A stretch of 21,530 bases of DNA. Source: Minisyncoccota bacterium (GTDB lineage: Bacteria > Patescibacteriota > Minisyncoccia > Minisyncoccales > CG1-02-41-26). The DNA is taken from NCBI GenBank assembly GCA_028715435.1, contig JAQURU010000005.1, positions 1-21,530 of the forward strand. The letters run 5' to 3'. The translations under genes were made by a program, and so were the position numbers. Below, one piece after another: positions 1-9,200 of this stretch (its first letter is position 1; each line of letters begins with the position of its first letter). The notes beneath the pieces were generated by a model. It saw only the letters and a list, made by a program, of their open reading frames with translations. It had not been told where the DNA came from and did not search any database.

Positions 1-1
1 T

Positions 2-3000
2 ATACCTGGCTTGGGCAGGTTTAGTGATTATAGAAATTTACCAGAGCCCCAACAAATTGGCTTTATTGTAAGCTATGTTTTTAAGCTGGTTTTCTTTATT
101 TCTTTGGGGGCTGCTTTAACAGCGCTTTTGGCTTCCGGGGTTTTGTATCTTGTTTCTTTATCAAAGCCAAGGTTAATTATTTTAGCCAAGCAAATGGCAG
201 GCAATGCCATGCTCGGTATTTTTATTTTACTTTGCGCTTATTTGGTTTTGTATGCCATTAACCCCCAGTTGCTTTCTTTAACTTTAAAAGCGCCAAAACC
301 AGAAAACGTTGCTATTGATGTAACGTCTAATCCATACGACCAAGAAGCAATCATGGCTGAAAAGGTGCCATTTAAGGCCATTTTAACAGGCGCTGTAGCT
401 AACTTAGAAGAAAAGGTTTATAAAGATGACCAGGGCCGTTATATTGAAAAAATGCAAAATCGGTTTTGCTACACCGATGGTTATGGGGGGGCCACGGACG
501 AAAAGGGCAATTATTTAAGAGATATAAAGGATGATAGCAATCCAGATAAAAAAAATGGTTGCAAGATGCCAACAAATTTTGTTGTTAGCCAAAGCACTCC
601 CTATATATATAGGGCGGAAATACCCTTGCGAGAAACCGCTGATGCTTTAAAAAAAGTAGTGCCCTTGGTTGAGGAAATTCAAAAATTGCTTGAGAACTGC
701 CAATGCGGCGAATCGTTTGGCTATTCTGATTGGAGCTTAACAAATCCTCGTTGCGTTGCTGGGCTTAACCATAAAGAGAAATACAATCAAAATCAGGTGC
801 CAGGCATTTTTGGCGGCAACCAAACTCCTGTTTGGATTAAGCAAAATGTTGGGCTTTGTTCCACGCAAGCTGATGATTGTGGCACAAAAAAAGACAAAGA
901 CGGCTATCCAATGTGTGACTTAAAAGATGTGAGAAAGAATACAGCAACAGGGCTTTATGAAGTGTGCCAGAAAAATAATAATCGTGCCTGCGATGACAAG
1001 GACTCGTGTTGGCGCCCCATAAAAGAGAACGATATTTCTTTTAACAGTGCTCCAACAAATTGCATTGTCCCAAAGGGCGAACCTGCACCAAAATTCAAGG
1101 TTGGCAATTTAATTAAATTTAGGATTATAAAAATTCAGGAGGAGCAAGCAAAACTGCAGGCAAAATCTCGCATTGATGCACGCTTTTTAGACAGCGCCTC
1201 TTTAATTGCCAAGGCCTTAGATGCCAATAGAATTGATTTTACCACTAGCCAAGCTACAGGAATGTGGGCTTATGATTTTAGCCAGCAGTTAGAAGAGTGG
1301 CAAAGCGCTGGGTATAAAGTGGCCATTCAAGAATATAAAGGAGCAGCCTTTGAAGGCGCGCCAATCACTCCAGCTCCTATTGTTGAAAGCCAAAGCAAAA
1401 ACAAGCTGTTTGCTCGATTAAAAGCACTGTTTGTTCCGCTTTCTTCTTTGGCCTCAAAACTTGCAACTAATTTTGCTTTTGCCCAAAGCAATAGTATTTA
1501 TCAATATGTGGGCGAGGATGCTGCTACTTTCTTTTTCATTACCCGCGACCCTATTGGGGTTCAGCCCACTCAAGTTACAGAAAAAAACAGAGCCATTGCC
1601 AGAGACGCCCAAAGGTTTAATTTGTTTTCTTTGTTAACCGACCTGTCTTTAGAAGACATTGAAGGGGTTTTTAGGGATTGTTTGGCTTCAGCTTTTGGTT
1701 CTGCCAACTATGTTTTAAGCCAAGACCAAATTGCCAAGGTTATTGCATCAGCTAAAAATAGCGGAGCAGCCCAAAACTTAATGGCTGTTATTACCCAGAA
1801 GTTAGATGAGTTAGCTAGGGCTGCTCTTGATGGCACCAGAGAAGCAATTACGGACGATGCTAACACAAGGTTTATTAAAAAGTTTTTAGGAAAATGCGGC
1901 GTGCAAGCTGGTTGTAAAACAGACGATGAAACCGCCCAAAAGGTTGCAGCTAATATGGCAAATGGAGATTGTTCTGGGCTAACAAATACTTGCTGTTATT
2001 GCGTTAAAAATTTAATGTCAAATAGCGTTCCACCAAACTTTCTTTCCAAAGCTATTGCCAATCTTTTCACTAAGGGCCTGGATGATTATTTGCCTGATAT
2101 TAAAAACATTTTAAACACAACTGTTAAAGATACGCTTTTCCCTCCAGACAAAACAATCGGTGATTTCTTAAACACGCCAGCCTTGGAAATTTATGACGCT
2201 ATTTTAAATAAAACCTTAACGCGCAATTTTGACGAGCAAATTCCAGCGCTTAATGATTTATTAAATAAGCAAATGAAGGATATTTTGCCTGATTTTATCA
2301 GGGGGCAAATTGAAAGCGTTAATGGCTGGTTTGAAAACACTGTTAGCTCTAGCAAGGCGTATATTAAGCAGGTTTCTAATAATTTAGCCCAAAATTTAAC
2401 TGATAAATATGTGGCCCAACCAATGCACGAATGGGCCCAAACCCAATTAGATAGTATGGGCATTGGCATTGAACACTTAACCATGTCAGAGTGTTTTAGC
2501 CAAAAATTTGAACAGGGATATATTTATCAAGTTACACCAACAGAAATTAGCGAATACAATAATTTACCAACAGACAAGCGGGCTGATTATGAGCCAGGCA
2601 AGTGCGTTCAAATGACGCCAGATGAAATTAATAATTTATCTTCTAATAAATATATACCAAAAAGTTTTTTTTGGAATGAAAATTTAAAAATAGATATATC
2701 AAAAGGCAGCGGACCTGTTAAGGGAATAGATTATTTTGACGGCGCTAAAAATATTAGCGCTGGGGGCGTTGCCAATATTTGTCGAGAGGCTAATTATTCA
2801 TGGGAAGCAAAATCTTTTCACGGAACAATTGAAAAAGACGGCAGTATTTTACCAGATATTAAAGTGCAAGGCGATTATGCTTGTTTTGATAGCGATAATT
2901 TAGCTCAAGACATTCAAGCCGCGCGCGACACAATATCTAATAAGCAAAAAATGGGAACATGGGTGGCAGGGGGGCTTGTGAATTATGCAGAAAAATTGGC

Positions 3001-6000
3001 AGTGGCTTTCACAGAAACCGCTTTGCAGGCGGCTTTGGCTTATTCAAGGGTTTTTGTGGAAGATCATTTCATGTCTCCCTTGCTTTATTATTGGAATAGA
3101 ATTTCTGGGTTTCAGCAAGGCATGGAAAAATTTTTAACAACCTCGGTTAAGGATATATTGCCCAGCCAGCTTTCTAGCTTTTTGCAAAGCAATATAGCTG
3201 ACGAGCTTGATAATTTTTGTAATAACTATAAGGCTGCCAAAACAGATGATGGAAAAGACGTTGAAATAACTTTGGAATATGATTTACCAACAGGCATAAC
3301 TTGGGACGGCAACCCCGATGTGGTAATAAAAACAATAAAAGTGCCCCAATCAACAGGCGATGCAATTTGTAAAATTGACATAGCCCTAAAAACAACCCCT
3401 TGGCAAGAGTTGCAAATAATGTGCCAGAAAGCAGTTAAAAATGAAGCAGAAACGCGGCTTTGCGACGGCGTTAACATTTTAGCGGGTACTGTCAGCAAGG
3501 CTTTAAGCCAAGTTTGCGTGGAAATTAATGGAGAACCAAGGTGTTTGGAAACAGCGAGCTGGTTTGAAAAGCCATTGTTAAGTTTATTTTTCCCGCATTC
3601 TGATGTGGCTGCCATGACAGCGCTTGTTCAAGGAACGCCCAAGGATTTAATTTGCGGGGACTTGCCGGTTTTATCAGGCGGGAACAAAGCATCTGCTTTA
3701 TGTAAAAGCGCTTACACAAACACTTTTGGTTTTATTCCAACAATAAGCAAAACCTTATCTCAGCAGCAAAAAGATATAATGCCTTGGTGCACGTTTATAA
3801 ACTATGCTTGCAAAAACCCATTAACAGTGCAAATAGGCAATAATCCAACCATTGGTTCGTTTATTAAAGCCACGGTTAATGCCTCGTGCAATCTTTTAAA
3901 CACTCAATTAGAAGGTGATGGCAAGTGTTTTTGCCAATATAACTGCCCAGACGGGCGTATTTTAGGTGACAATACCAAAGAAAATTTTTGCAGGATATGC
4001 AATTCTTTAGCAAAAAATTCTATTTTTTACACTTTGCTTTTTGAAGCAGCTAAAAATGAAACAGACCCGAATGTAAAAGCCAAGTTTTACGTGGATATGC
4101 TAGATTATTTCCCAGCTCTTTCTAATGATGTTGCAGCTGCTGCTAAAAATACTGGCATTACCCAGCAACAAATCACTGACCAAAAAGCTAAAGGCGGGCT
4201 TGGCCTATCAACCGCGCTTGCTTTGTTGGCTGGTGGCATGGGCCAGCCAACAATTAAAGATTTGTTAAGCCAGGATGAAATTTTAAACAGCACTCCTTAT
4301 GGGGTTATAGAAAAGTTTGTTTGCCCAAATGTTATTGAAAGCTTTGAGAGAAAAAACCCTGACTACACTTTTGACAGCGTTCGGGCTTATAACTTTGATA
4401 AAATTAGCACTTCAATACCATACACAGTAGATACAACCGAAACATTTACCCTAGCTGATCAAATAAAAATTATTGCTAATTCCAAAGCAGGCGGGGCTGA
4501 CGAATATATTTTATGCAAGGTATTAAACAACACCCTTCAGGAGATTGCGGGACTTGATGTGCCATTAAAATATTTTATCAGGCCCAAAGAATTCATTATT
4601 ATGTTTGATATGTTAGCTAATGAACTGCATGAGGGCAGTGAAGAAGACTGCCGCGACAACGAAAGGTTTGTTTCTGAAGCTGGCCAGGGATTTTGCTGTG
4701 ATGCAGCTAATCCAGACCTTTGCTATAAAGTGGGTGAAAAGCCAGCTTTTTTAAACCAGCTGTTAAATTACATGGAGCTAAAAAACCCAGTGAGTGCTTT
4801 ACGAGACTTACAGCGAACAATGCCAGACAATATCCCGCCCTTTGCTTTTTATGTTAATAATGATGCAAACAATTGTTTGCAAGCTGGTAATGCCATAAAT
4901 TCTTGCCAAGCGCCTATCCCTGCAGTTTTTAGTGCCAATAACATTATCTCTACTGCTATTTCCCCACCAGCCAAGCAACTGGAACTTATATTTGATGCAA
5001 CAAAAGTTTATCCCTTTGGTTCTGTTTTGGGCATTGAAGGCAAAGGAACGCCCAGTGAAAAAATAATAACCTATTACCTTTACAAAGGCCTTGGTTCTAG
5101 CTTAGTGCTTGCTTTTAAAGAGCCAAATCAAGCCAAGGTTGATTTTGGAGCGACATTAGATTTTATGCAAACGCCTATTAGCACTATAATAAAAAATGGG
5201 TTGGGTAATAAAACAATTGCTAATTTGATTTGTGGTAATGGTTCTTGGTGCGATGTTGGCGTGGGATCAGCGCTTGACCCGAGTTATTACAATAAATTGG
5301 TTGAAATTTTGGGTTCAACGCCCGTTGACTTAGCAGAAACATATTTAACAAAAAATTTATCTTTGCCAGAATTATTTGGTATTGATAATAACCAAACAAG
5401 CCTAATGAATGCCTTAGCCAATAATACTGCCTTGAACCAGCCCCTAGTTGATACTATAGGGGCTATAACTGGCTGGGACGCTCCTTTATTTAAGGCTGCT
5501 GAACAAGCAACCGATATGGCTAATTGGGCAAACCAAGGTGCCTTAAAAGCAGTGCAAAAAATTCAAGATGGCTTGGAAACTGTCTTAGTTGATTGGCCCA
5601 AGCAAGCAGCCCAGGCAATTGCCCAGTTTTTTGGGTTTGAGGTGGGCCAAAAAACAGCAGACGAAATTACCAGGCCCTGTTATGATGTTAAACCAGAAGC
5701 CACAAGCAATGCTGATTGCAAACATCCAGAAAGCGAAGTTTTTAGAATAACAACTGACGGCAAAAAACAATGCTGTTCTGTTAATGGCCAGGCCTGTCAG
5801 CCTAGATGTCGTGAAGTGGACAACAAAACAACCCAATGCAACGTTGCTAATGGAGAAACTCCCAAGCCAGAAAAGTATCCAATAAGCGAAGACAATAACA
5901 ATATCCACACATTTTGCTGTTTTGCTGGTGTTGATGAAAAAGGTGCTACTACAACTGATGTAACAAAAATGGTTCAGTGCAAAAAATGCCGAGTAGTAGC

Positions 6001-6277
6001 TCAAGATCAAATCACAGAATATAAATGCCGAGAAAAAGATGAAAGCGGCAATCCTTACGAAATAAAAGAAGGCAATGCTTGCTGTTATAAAGAAAAGTTT
6101 TCTTTAACCTCTAATGTGGTGTTGCCCGGCACGGTGGCAGAAGCAATTGAAAAAATGGGGGTGTGTTGCTCCACTGTTGCCCAATGCATTACTAATAGAT
6201 TTTCTGATCATTTAGATACAATGGCTGAAAGAATGGCTGACGGAGACATTCCATTAAGGAGCTTAAAAACAAAATGA
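2..6277 (+). CDS. Giant pilin-headed extracellular protein (5' end outside window)
   Basis: At least 2091 residues, open at the left edge. A TTG at 11 could serve as a start, but in-frame codons at 2-10 read Ile-Pro-Gly with no stop. Numbering from the codon at 11, two hydrophobic helices (about 16-49 and 66-90) with a short basic loop align without gaps, Tyr22 to Pro85, with the heads of the two paralogs at 15176 and 17335; this is the T4SS_pilin (VirB2/TrbC-like) pattern. Those paralogs carry a signal peptide before the head, so the true start is probably upstream. The rest (about 95-2088) is presumably extracytoplasmic: scattered Cys pairs, amphipathic helices, a signal-peptide-like segment at 463-492, and a Cys-rich tail (about 1890-2040). 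I recognise no enzyme domain. It ends in TGA overlapping the next gene's ATG. Role inferred: surface or secretion-apparatus component. Confidence 0.85.
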   Translation: MPGLGRFSDYRNLPEPQQIGFIVSYVFKLVFFISLGAALTALLASGVLYLVSLSKPRLIILAKQMAGNAMLGIFILLCAYLVLYAINPQLLSLTLKAPKPENVAIDVTSNPYDQEAIMAEKVPFKAILTGAVANLEEKVYKDDQGRYIEKMQNRFCYTDGYGGATDEKGNYLRDIKDDSNPDKKNGCKMPTNFVVSQSTPYIYRAEIPLRETADALKKVVPLVEEIQKLLENCQCGESFGYSDWSLTNPRCVAGLNHKEKYNQNQVPGIFGGNQTPVWIKQNVGLCSTQADDCGTKKDKDGYPMCDLKDVRKNTATGLYEVCQKNNNRACDDKDSCWRPIKENDISFNSAPTNCIVPKGEPAPKFKVGNLIKFRIIKIQEEQAKLQAKSRIDARFLDSASLIAKALDANRIDFTTSQATGMWAYDFSQQLEEWQSAGYKVAIQEYKGAAFEGAPITPAPIVESQSKNKLFARLKALFVPLSSLASKLATNFAFAQSNSIYQYVGEDAATFFFITRDPIGVQPTQVTEKNRAIARDAQRFNLFSLLTDLSLEDIEGVFRDCLASAFGSANYVLSQDQIAKVIASAKNSGAAQNLMAVITQKLDELARAALDGTREAITDDANTRFIKKFLGKCGVQAGCKTDDETAQKVAANMANGDCSGLTNTCCYCVKNLMSNSVPPNFLSKAIANLFTKGLDDYLPDIKNILNTTVKDTLFPPDKTIGDFLNTPALEIYDAILNKTLTRNFDEQIPALNDLLNKQMKDILPDFIRGQIESVNGWFENTVSSSKAYIKQVSNNLAQNLTDKYVAQPMHEWAQTQLDSMGIGIEHLTMSECFSQKFEQGYIYQVTPTEISEYNNLPTDKRADYEPGKCVQMTPDEINNLSSNKYIPKSFFWNENLKIDISKGSGPVKGIDYFDGAKNISAGGVANICREANYSWEAKSFHGTIEKDGSILPDIKVQGDYACFDSDNLAQDIQAARDTISNKQKMGTWVAGGLVNYAEKLAVAFTETALQAALAYSRVFVEDHFMSPLLYYWNRISGFQQGMEKFLTTSVKDILPSQLSSFLQSNIADELDNFCNNYKAAKTDDGKDVEITLEYDLPTGITWDGNPDVVIKTIKVPQSTGDAICKIDIALKTTPWQELQIMCQKAVKNEAETRLCDGVNILAGTVSKALSQVCVEINGEPRCLETASWFEKPLLSLFFPHSDVAAMTALVQGTPKDLICGDLPVLSGGNKASALCKSAYTNTFGFIPTISKTLSQQQKDIMPWCTFINYACKNPLTVQIGNNPTIGSFIKATVNASCNLLNTQLEGDGKCFCQYNCPDGRILGDNTKENFCRICNSLAKNSIFYTLLFEAAKNETDPNVKAKFYVDMLDYFPALSNDVAAAAKNTGITQQQITDQKAKGGLGLSTALALLAGGMGQPTIKDLLSQDEILNSTPYGVIEKFVCPNVIESFERKNPDYTFDSVRAYNFDKISTSIPYTVDTTETFTLADQIKIIANSKAGGADEYILCKVLNNTLQEIAGLDVPLKYFIRPKEFIIMFDMLANELHEGSEEDCRDNERFVSEAGQGFCCDAANPDLCYKVGEKPAFLNQLLNYMELKNPVSALRDLQRTMPDNIPPFAFYVNNDANNCLQAGNAINSCQAPIPAVFSANNIISTAISPPAKQLELIFDATKVYPFGSVLGIEGKGTPSEKIITYYLYKGLGSSLVLAFKEPNQAKVDFGATLDFMQTPISTIIKNGLGNKTIANLICGNGSWCDVGVGSALDPSYYNKLVEILGSTPVDLAETYLTKNLSLPELFGIDNNQTSLMNALANNTALNQPLVDTIGAITGWDAPLFKAAEQATDMANWANQGALKAVQKIQDGLETVLVDWPKQAAQAIAQFFGFEVGQKTADEITRPCYDVKPEATSNADCKHPESEVFRITTDGKKQCCSVNGQACQPRCREVDNKTTQCNVANGETPKPEKYPISEDNNNIHTFCCFAGVDEKGATTTDVTKMVQCKKCRVVAQDQITEYKCREKDESGNPYEIKEGNACCYKEKFSLTSNVVLPGTVAEAIEKMGVCCSTVAQCITNRFSDHLDTMAERMADGDIPLRSLKTK
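74..265 (+). other. Pilin-like two-helix domain of the first giant protein
   Basis: Codes for 64 residues beginning Tyr-Val-Phe-Lys-Leu and ending Ile-Asn-Pro. It contains two transmembrane helices around a loop with Ser-Lys-Pro-Arg. It aligns gap-free with 15374-15565 and 17518-17709; shared positions include the initial Tyr-(Val/Ile)-Phe, Gly-Val-x-Tyr at the end of helix 1, a Leu/Ile-Gly-(Ile/Leu) start of helix 2 and a terminal Pro. Confidence 0.75.
6256..6261 (+). promoter_or_regulatory. Shine-Dalgarno for the 2258-aa gene
   Basis: AAGGAG lies inside the end of the preceding gene, 12 nt before the ATG at 6274. The spacing is slightly long. Together with the ATGA stop/start overlap it supports this start and translational coupling of the two giant genes. 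Confidence 0.55.
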
Positions 6278-9200
6278 AAAATAATTTTCTAAAAAAAGTT
6301 AATAAGTTTGTTTGCTGTTTGGTTATTTTATCTTTGTTTTTGCAGTTTATTCCTTCTACAAAGCCAGTCCAGGCCTTTGGCATTTCTGATGTTGCCTCTT
6401 GGTTGAAGAATTTAGTTAAAAAAGCGTCTTTACCAGACATTGTTTTAACTGAGCAAGGCGATTTTAAATTGGCTGGCTTTACGCTCTTTCCTTGTGTTGG
6501 CGGAAAAGATGCCAATGAAAAATGTAATAATCCTTTTTCTCAAATTAAATTAAAATTAAACGGCAAAGAAGTGAAAAGCCAGATTTCTTTAGCCACTTCC
6601 ACGGGTGAGTTAACTATTCCAAATCCATACTTGCCAGAGGTTTGTGAACTATCAATTCCTTTGCCCGGAGATGACAATTGCCAAAGCGGGCTTGATTGTG
6701 AAAGGAAAAAATTGGCTAAAAACACTGCTTGCATTTATTTAAACCGCTTGCAGGACGCCGCTGCCCAGGAAGTTTATTTAGCTTACAAAATTTTTAATTC
6801 AACTGATCCGTTTTCTGATTGTTTGTTTGTTAAAAATTGCCGCACAAACTGCTCTTTGCGTTTGGGTGAAGTAAAATTTTCTGTTTCTTTGCTGGATGTG
6901 GCTGCTTTGTTTGTGCCGGGCGGATTTTTAACAGTTATTCAGAAAATTTTAAATATTGCTAAAATCATTAACGAGGCCTTTAAAATTTACACAGTTATTA
7001 AAGAAACCCTAAGCTCTGGGCTTGATTTTTTGAGCGATTTGTTTAATGTAATGGGCCAGGTTTCTAGTATGTTTAAAAGTTTTACAGACCTGGGCTTGAA
7101 GTGGAGCGATGTTTTGATTTATGGGGGCGGGGCTTTAACTTCTAATTATTTAGGAAAAGAAATTCAAGATATTGGCGTTGGAAAAGGAGGCAACATTGGC
7201 TGGCTTGTTGAAAAAGGCGGTGATGCTTTAAGCGCAGGAGATGGGCTTTTGGGTGGGGTGGCAGCTACAGCTCTTTTAAATTCAGACAGGGCCAAGCAGG
7301 CCACCAATGCCATGCAGGATATGTTGGCTAATTTTGCCCAAAATAATTTAAAATTTTCAACAGCCAAAACCGAGGCCTTAAAAACTAATGAGAAAATAAG
7401 GAACGATGTTGAAATGATGCGTAGTTCTTTTAAGGCCGAGCCAGAAATTGCCTTTTTGTTTAATCCCAATGACCCCAAAAAAGCAGTTTTAAATAACATT
7501 TTAGACAACGTTCAATTGGCTTTTCGTTCAGTCGACGAGTTTTTAAATGATATTAGGGGTGCAGTAACTCTAAAAGACGGCAGAGTAGTTAATAAAATAA
7601 CATTAGGGGGAGGGCTTGGGGAATGGCAGAGCAGAGTAACAGAAATAGGCGGGTTTCGCACAGACGAGCTAAGGTTTCATTGTAGCAGGGATGCAGTTCA
7701 GTTGCCATTGGGCGGTGGTTTGGCGCCAAATCCAAGCGGTAGTTTTAATTGTTATGTTCCTAACATGGTAACGCCGAACAACGGTGTTGATGGATGCAAA
7801 TGGTTCAATATTCTTAAAAGTTTTGCAGAAGCAACAGTTGTTACTGATTTAAAAAACTTTTTTGAATTAACTGATCCAGATTATATAAGAAAAGCAATTG
7901 TTGGCTGTGATGATCTATCTTGTTTTGAGCCAGGAGGATGCCCGGGCGGGCCAATTGTTAAAGACTGCCAATTATCATGTTATGGTACAAGCGGTGCTTG
8001 TAAATTAACTTACGAGCAAGACAGCTGGCGCGAATATTGGGAGCATTTAGCTGTGGCGCTTTATGGGCAGGAAAAATGGGATGAACTTTGGAATGAAATG
8101 ATTAAAGATGGCTTGAATATGTCTGACAGATTCCTTGAAACCAAGACATATGTTAATAAAGCCCTTGGTTTTGGGCCTATTATCAACCCTCTTTCTGCGA
8201 TGCAAGAGGATATAAACGGTACCTACAGACCGCTTTGGGATAAAGATAGGGGTTGGGATTGGACCAGAGGATCGATTAATACGCGTGTTCCTGAATTTTT
8301 CAAACTTATTGGTCAACAAACAATCACTCAGAGGTTTTTCCTTGAAAAAAAGCTTAACGATATTAGTGCTTATGCAAATAATCTTTTTTCGTGCGTTGAT
8401 AATTTAAATAACGTAGAATTAGGTAATAAATTTTGGAGCGATTTGTGGTGGACGAGTCAGTCCCTGCTAAGCGATACTGAGATTGAAAATAAAATTACAA
8501 GCGAGGGTTATGAAGGAGAAGCTGCTTTTGAAGATTGGGACGAAAGAATAAAAGTTATTCAAGCTGATATGCCAAAATTTGAGGACGTAAAAAAGGCAAT
8601 TAGCTTAGGAGTTTCTCCGGAAAGTCCGATCGTGGTTTATAAAATAGCTCAAGCAGAAGCATTTCTTGAAGATATAAAAAAAGTAGCCAACCAAATCGGA
8701 GATAATCAAACCTGGGACGAAATTGCCAATAAAATTATTGATTTAATTATTTATGGAACTCCAACAGCAAGCCACCCTAATGCTATTTGCTCAATTGCCT
8801 CCTGTCCGCCAAGCCCTGTTACGCATCAGCCAGATTGTTTAATGTCAATAGTTTTAAGAGATTATTGTGAAGGAGGAATTTATCAAACTTTAATATACCC
8901 TAACGAAAAAGATTATAAAAATTATACTAATTGTTGCGTTGACGAATCGCCTTGGCAAACAGGAAATAGTTGCTGCGGTTTGGGCACAATGTGTAACGCA
9001 GGGACCAGAGCAGATTATGATAAGTATGTTGCATTATGTGATACTTGCTTGAGTTCAACTTGCTCTTGCACTTCTTGTGCCACTCAAGACAGATATTCAT
9101 GCTCTGGGCCTGGTGGTTCATGTGCAATAGATGCTAATGGTTCTTTCACAACATCAAATTGCAACGACACATGCGTTGCGGCACCTCAATGCGGTAATGG

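Noticed and set aside
6275..6277. UGA recoded as Gly, as in Gracilibacteria/Absconditabacteria
   Set aside because: The TGA here fits a normal ATGA stop/start overlap, no gene contains an internal in-frame TGA, and the anomalous codon in the window is TAG instead.
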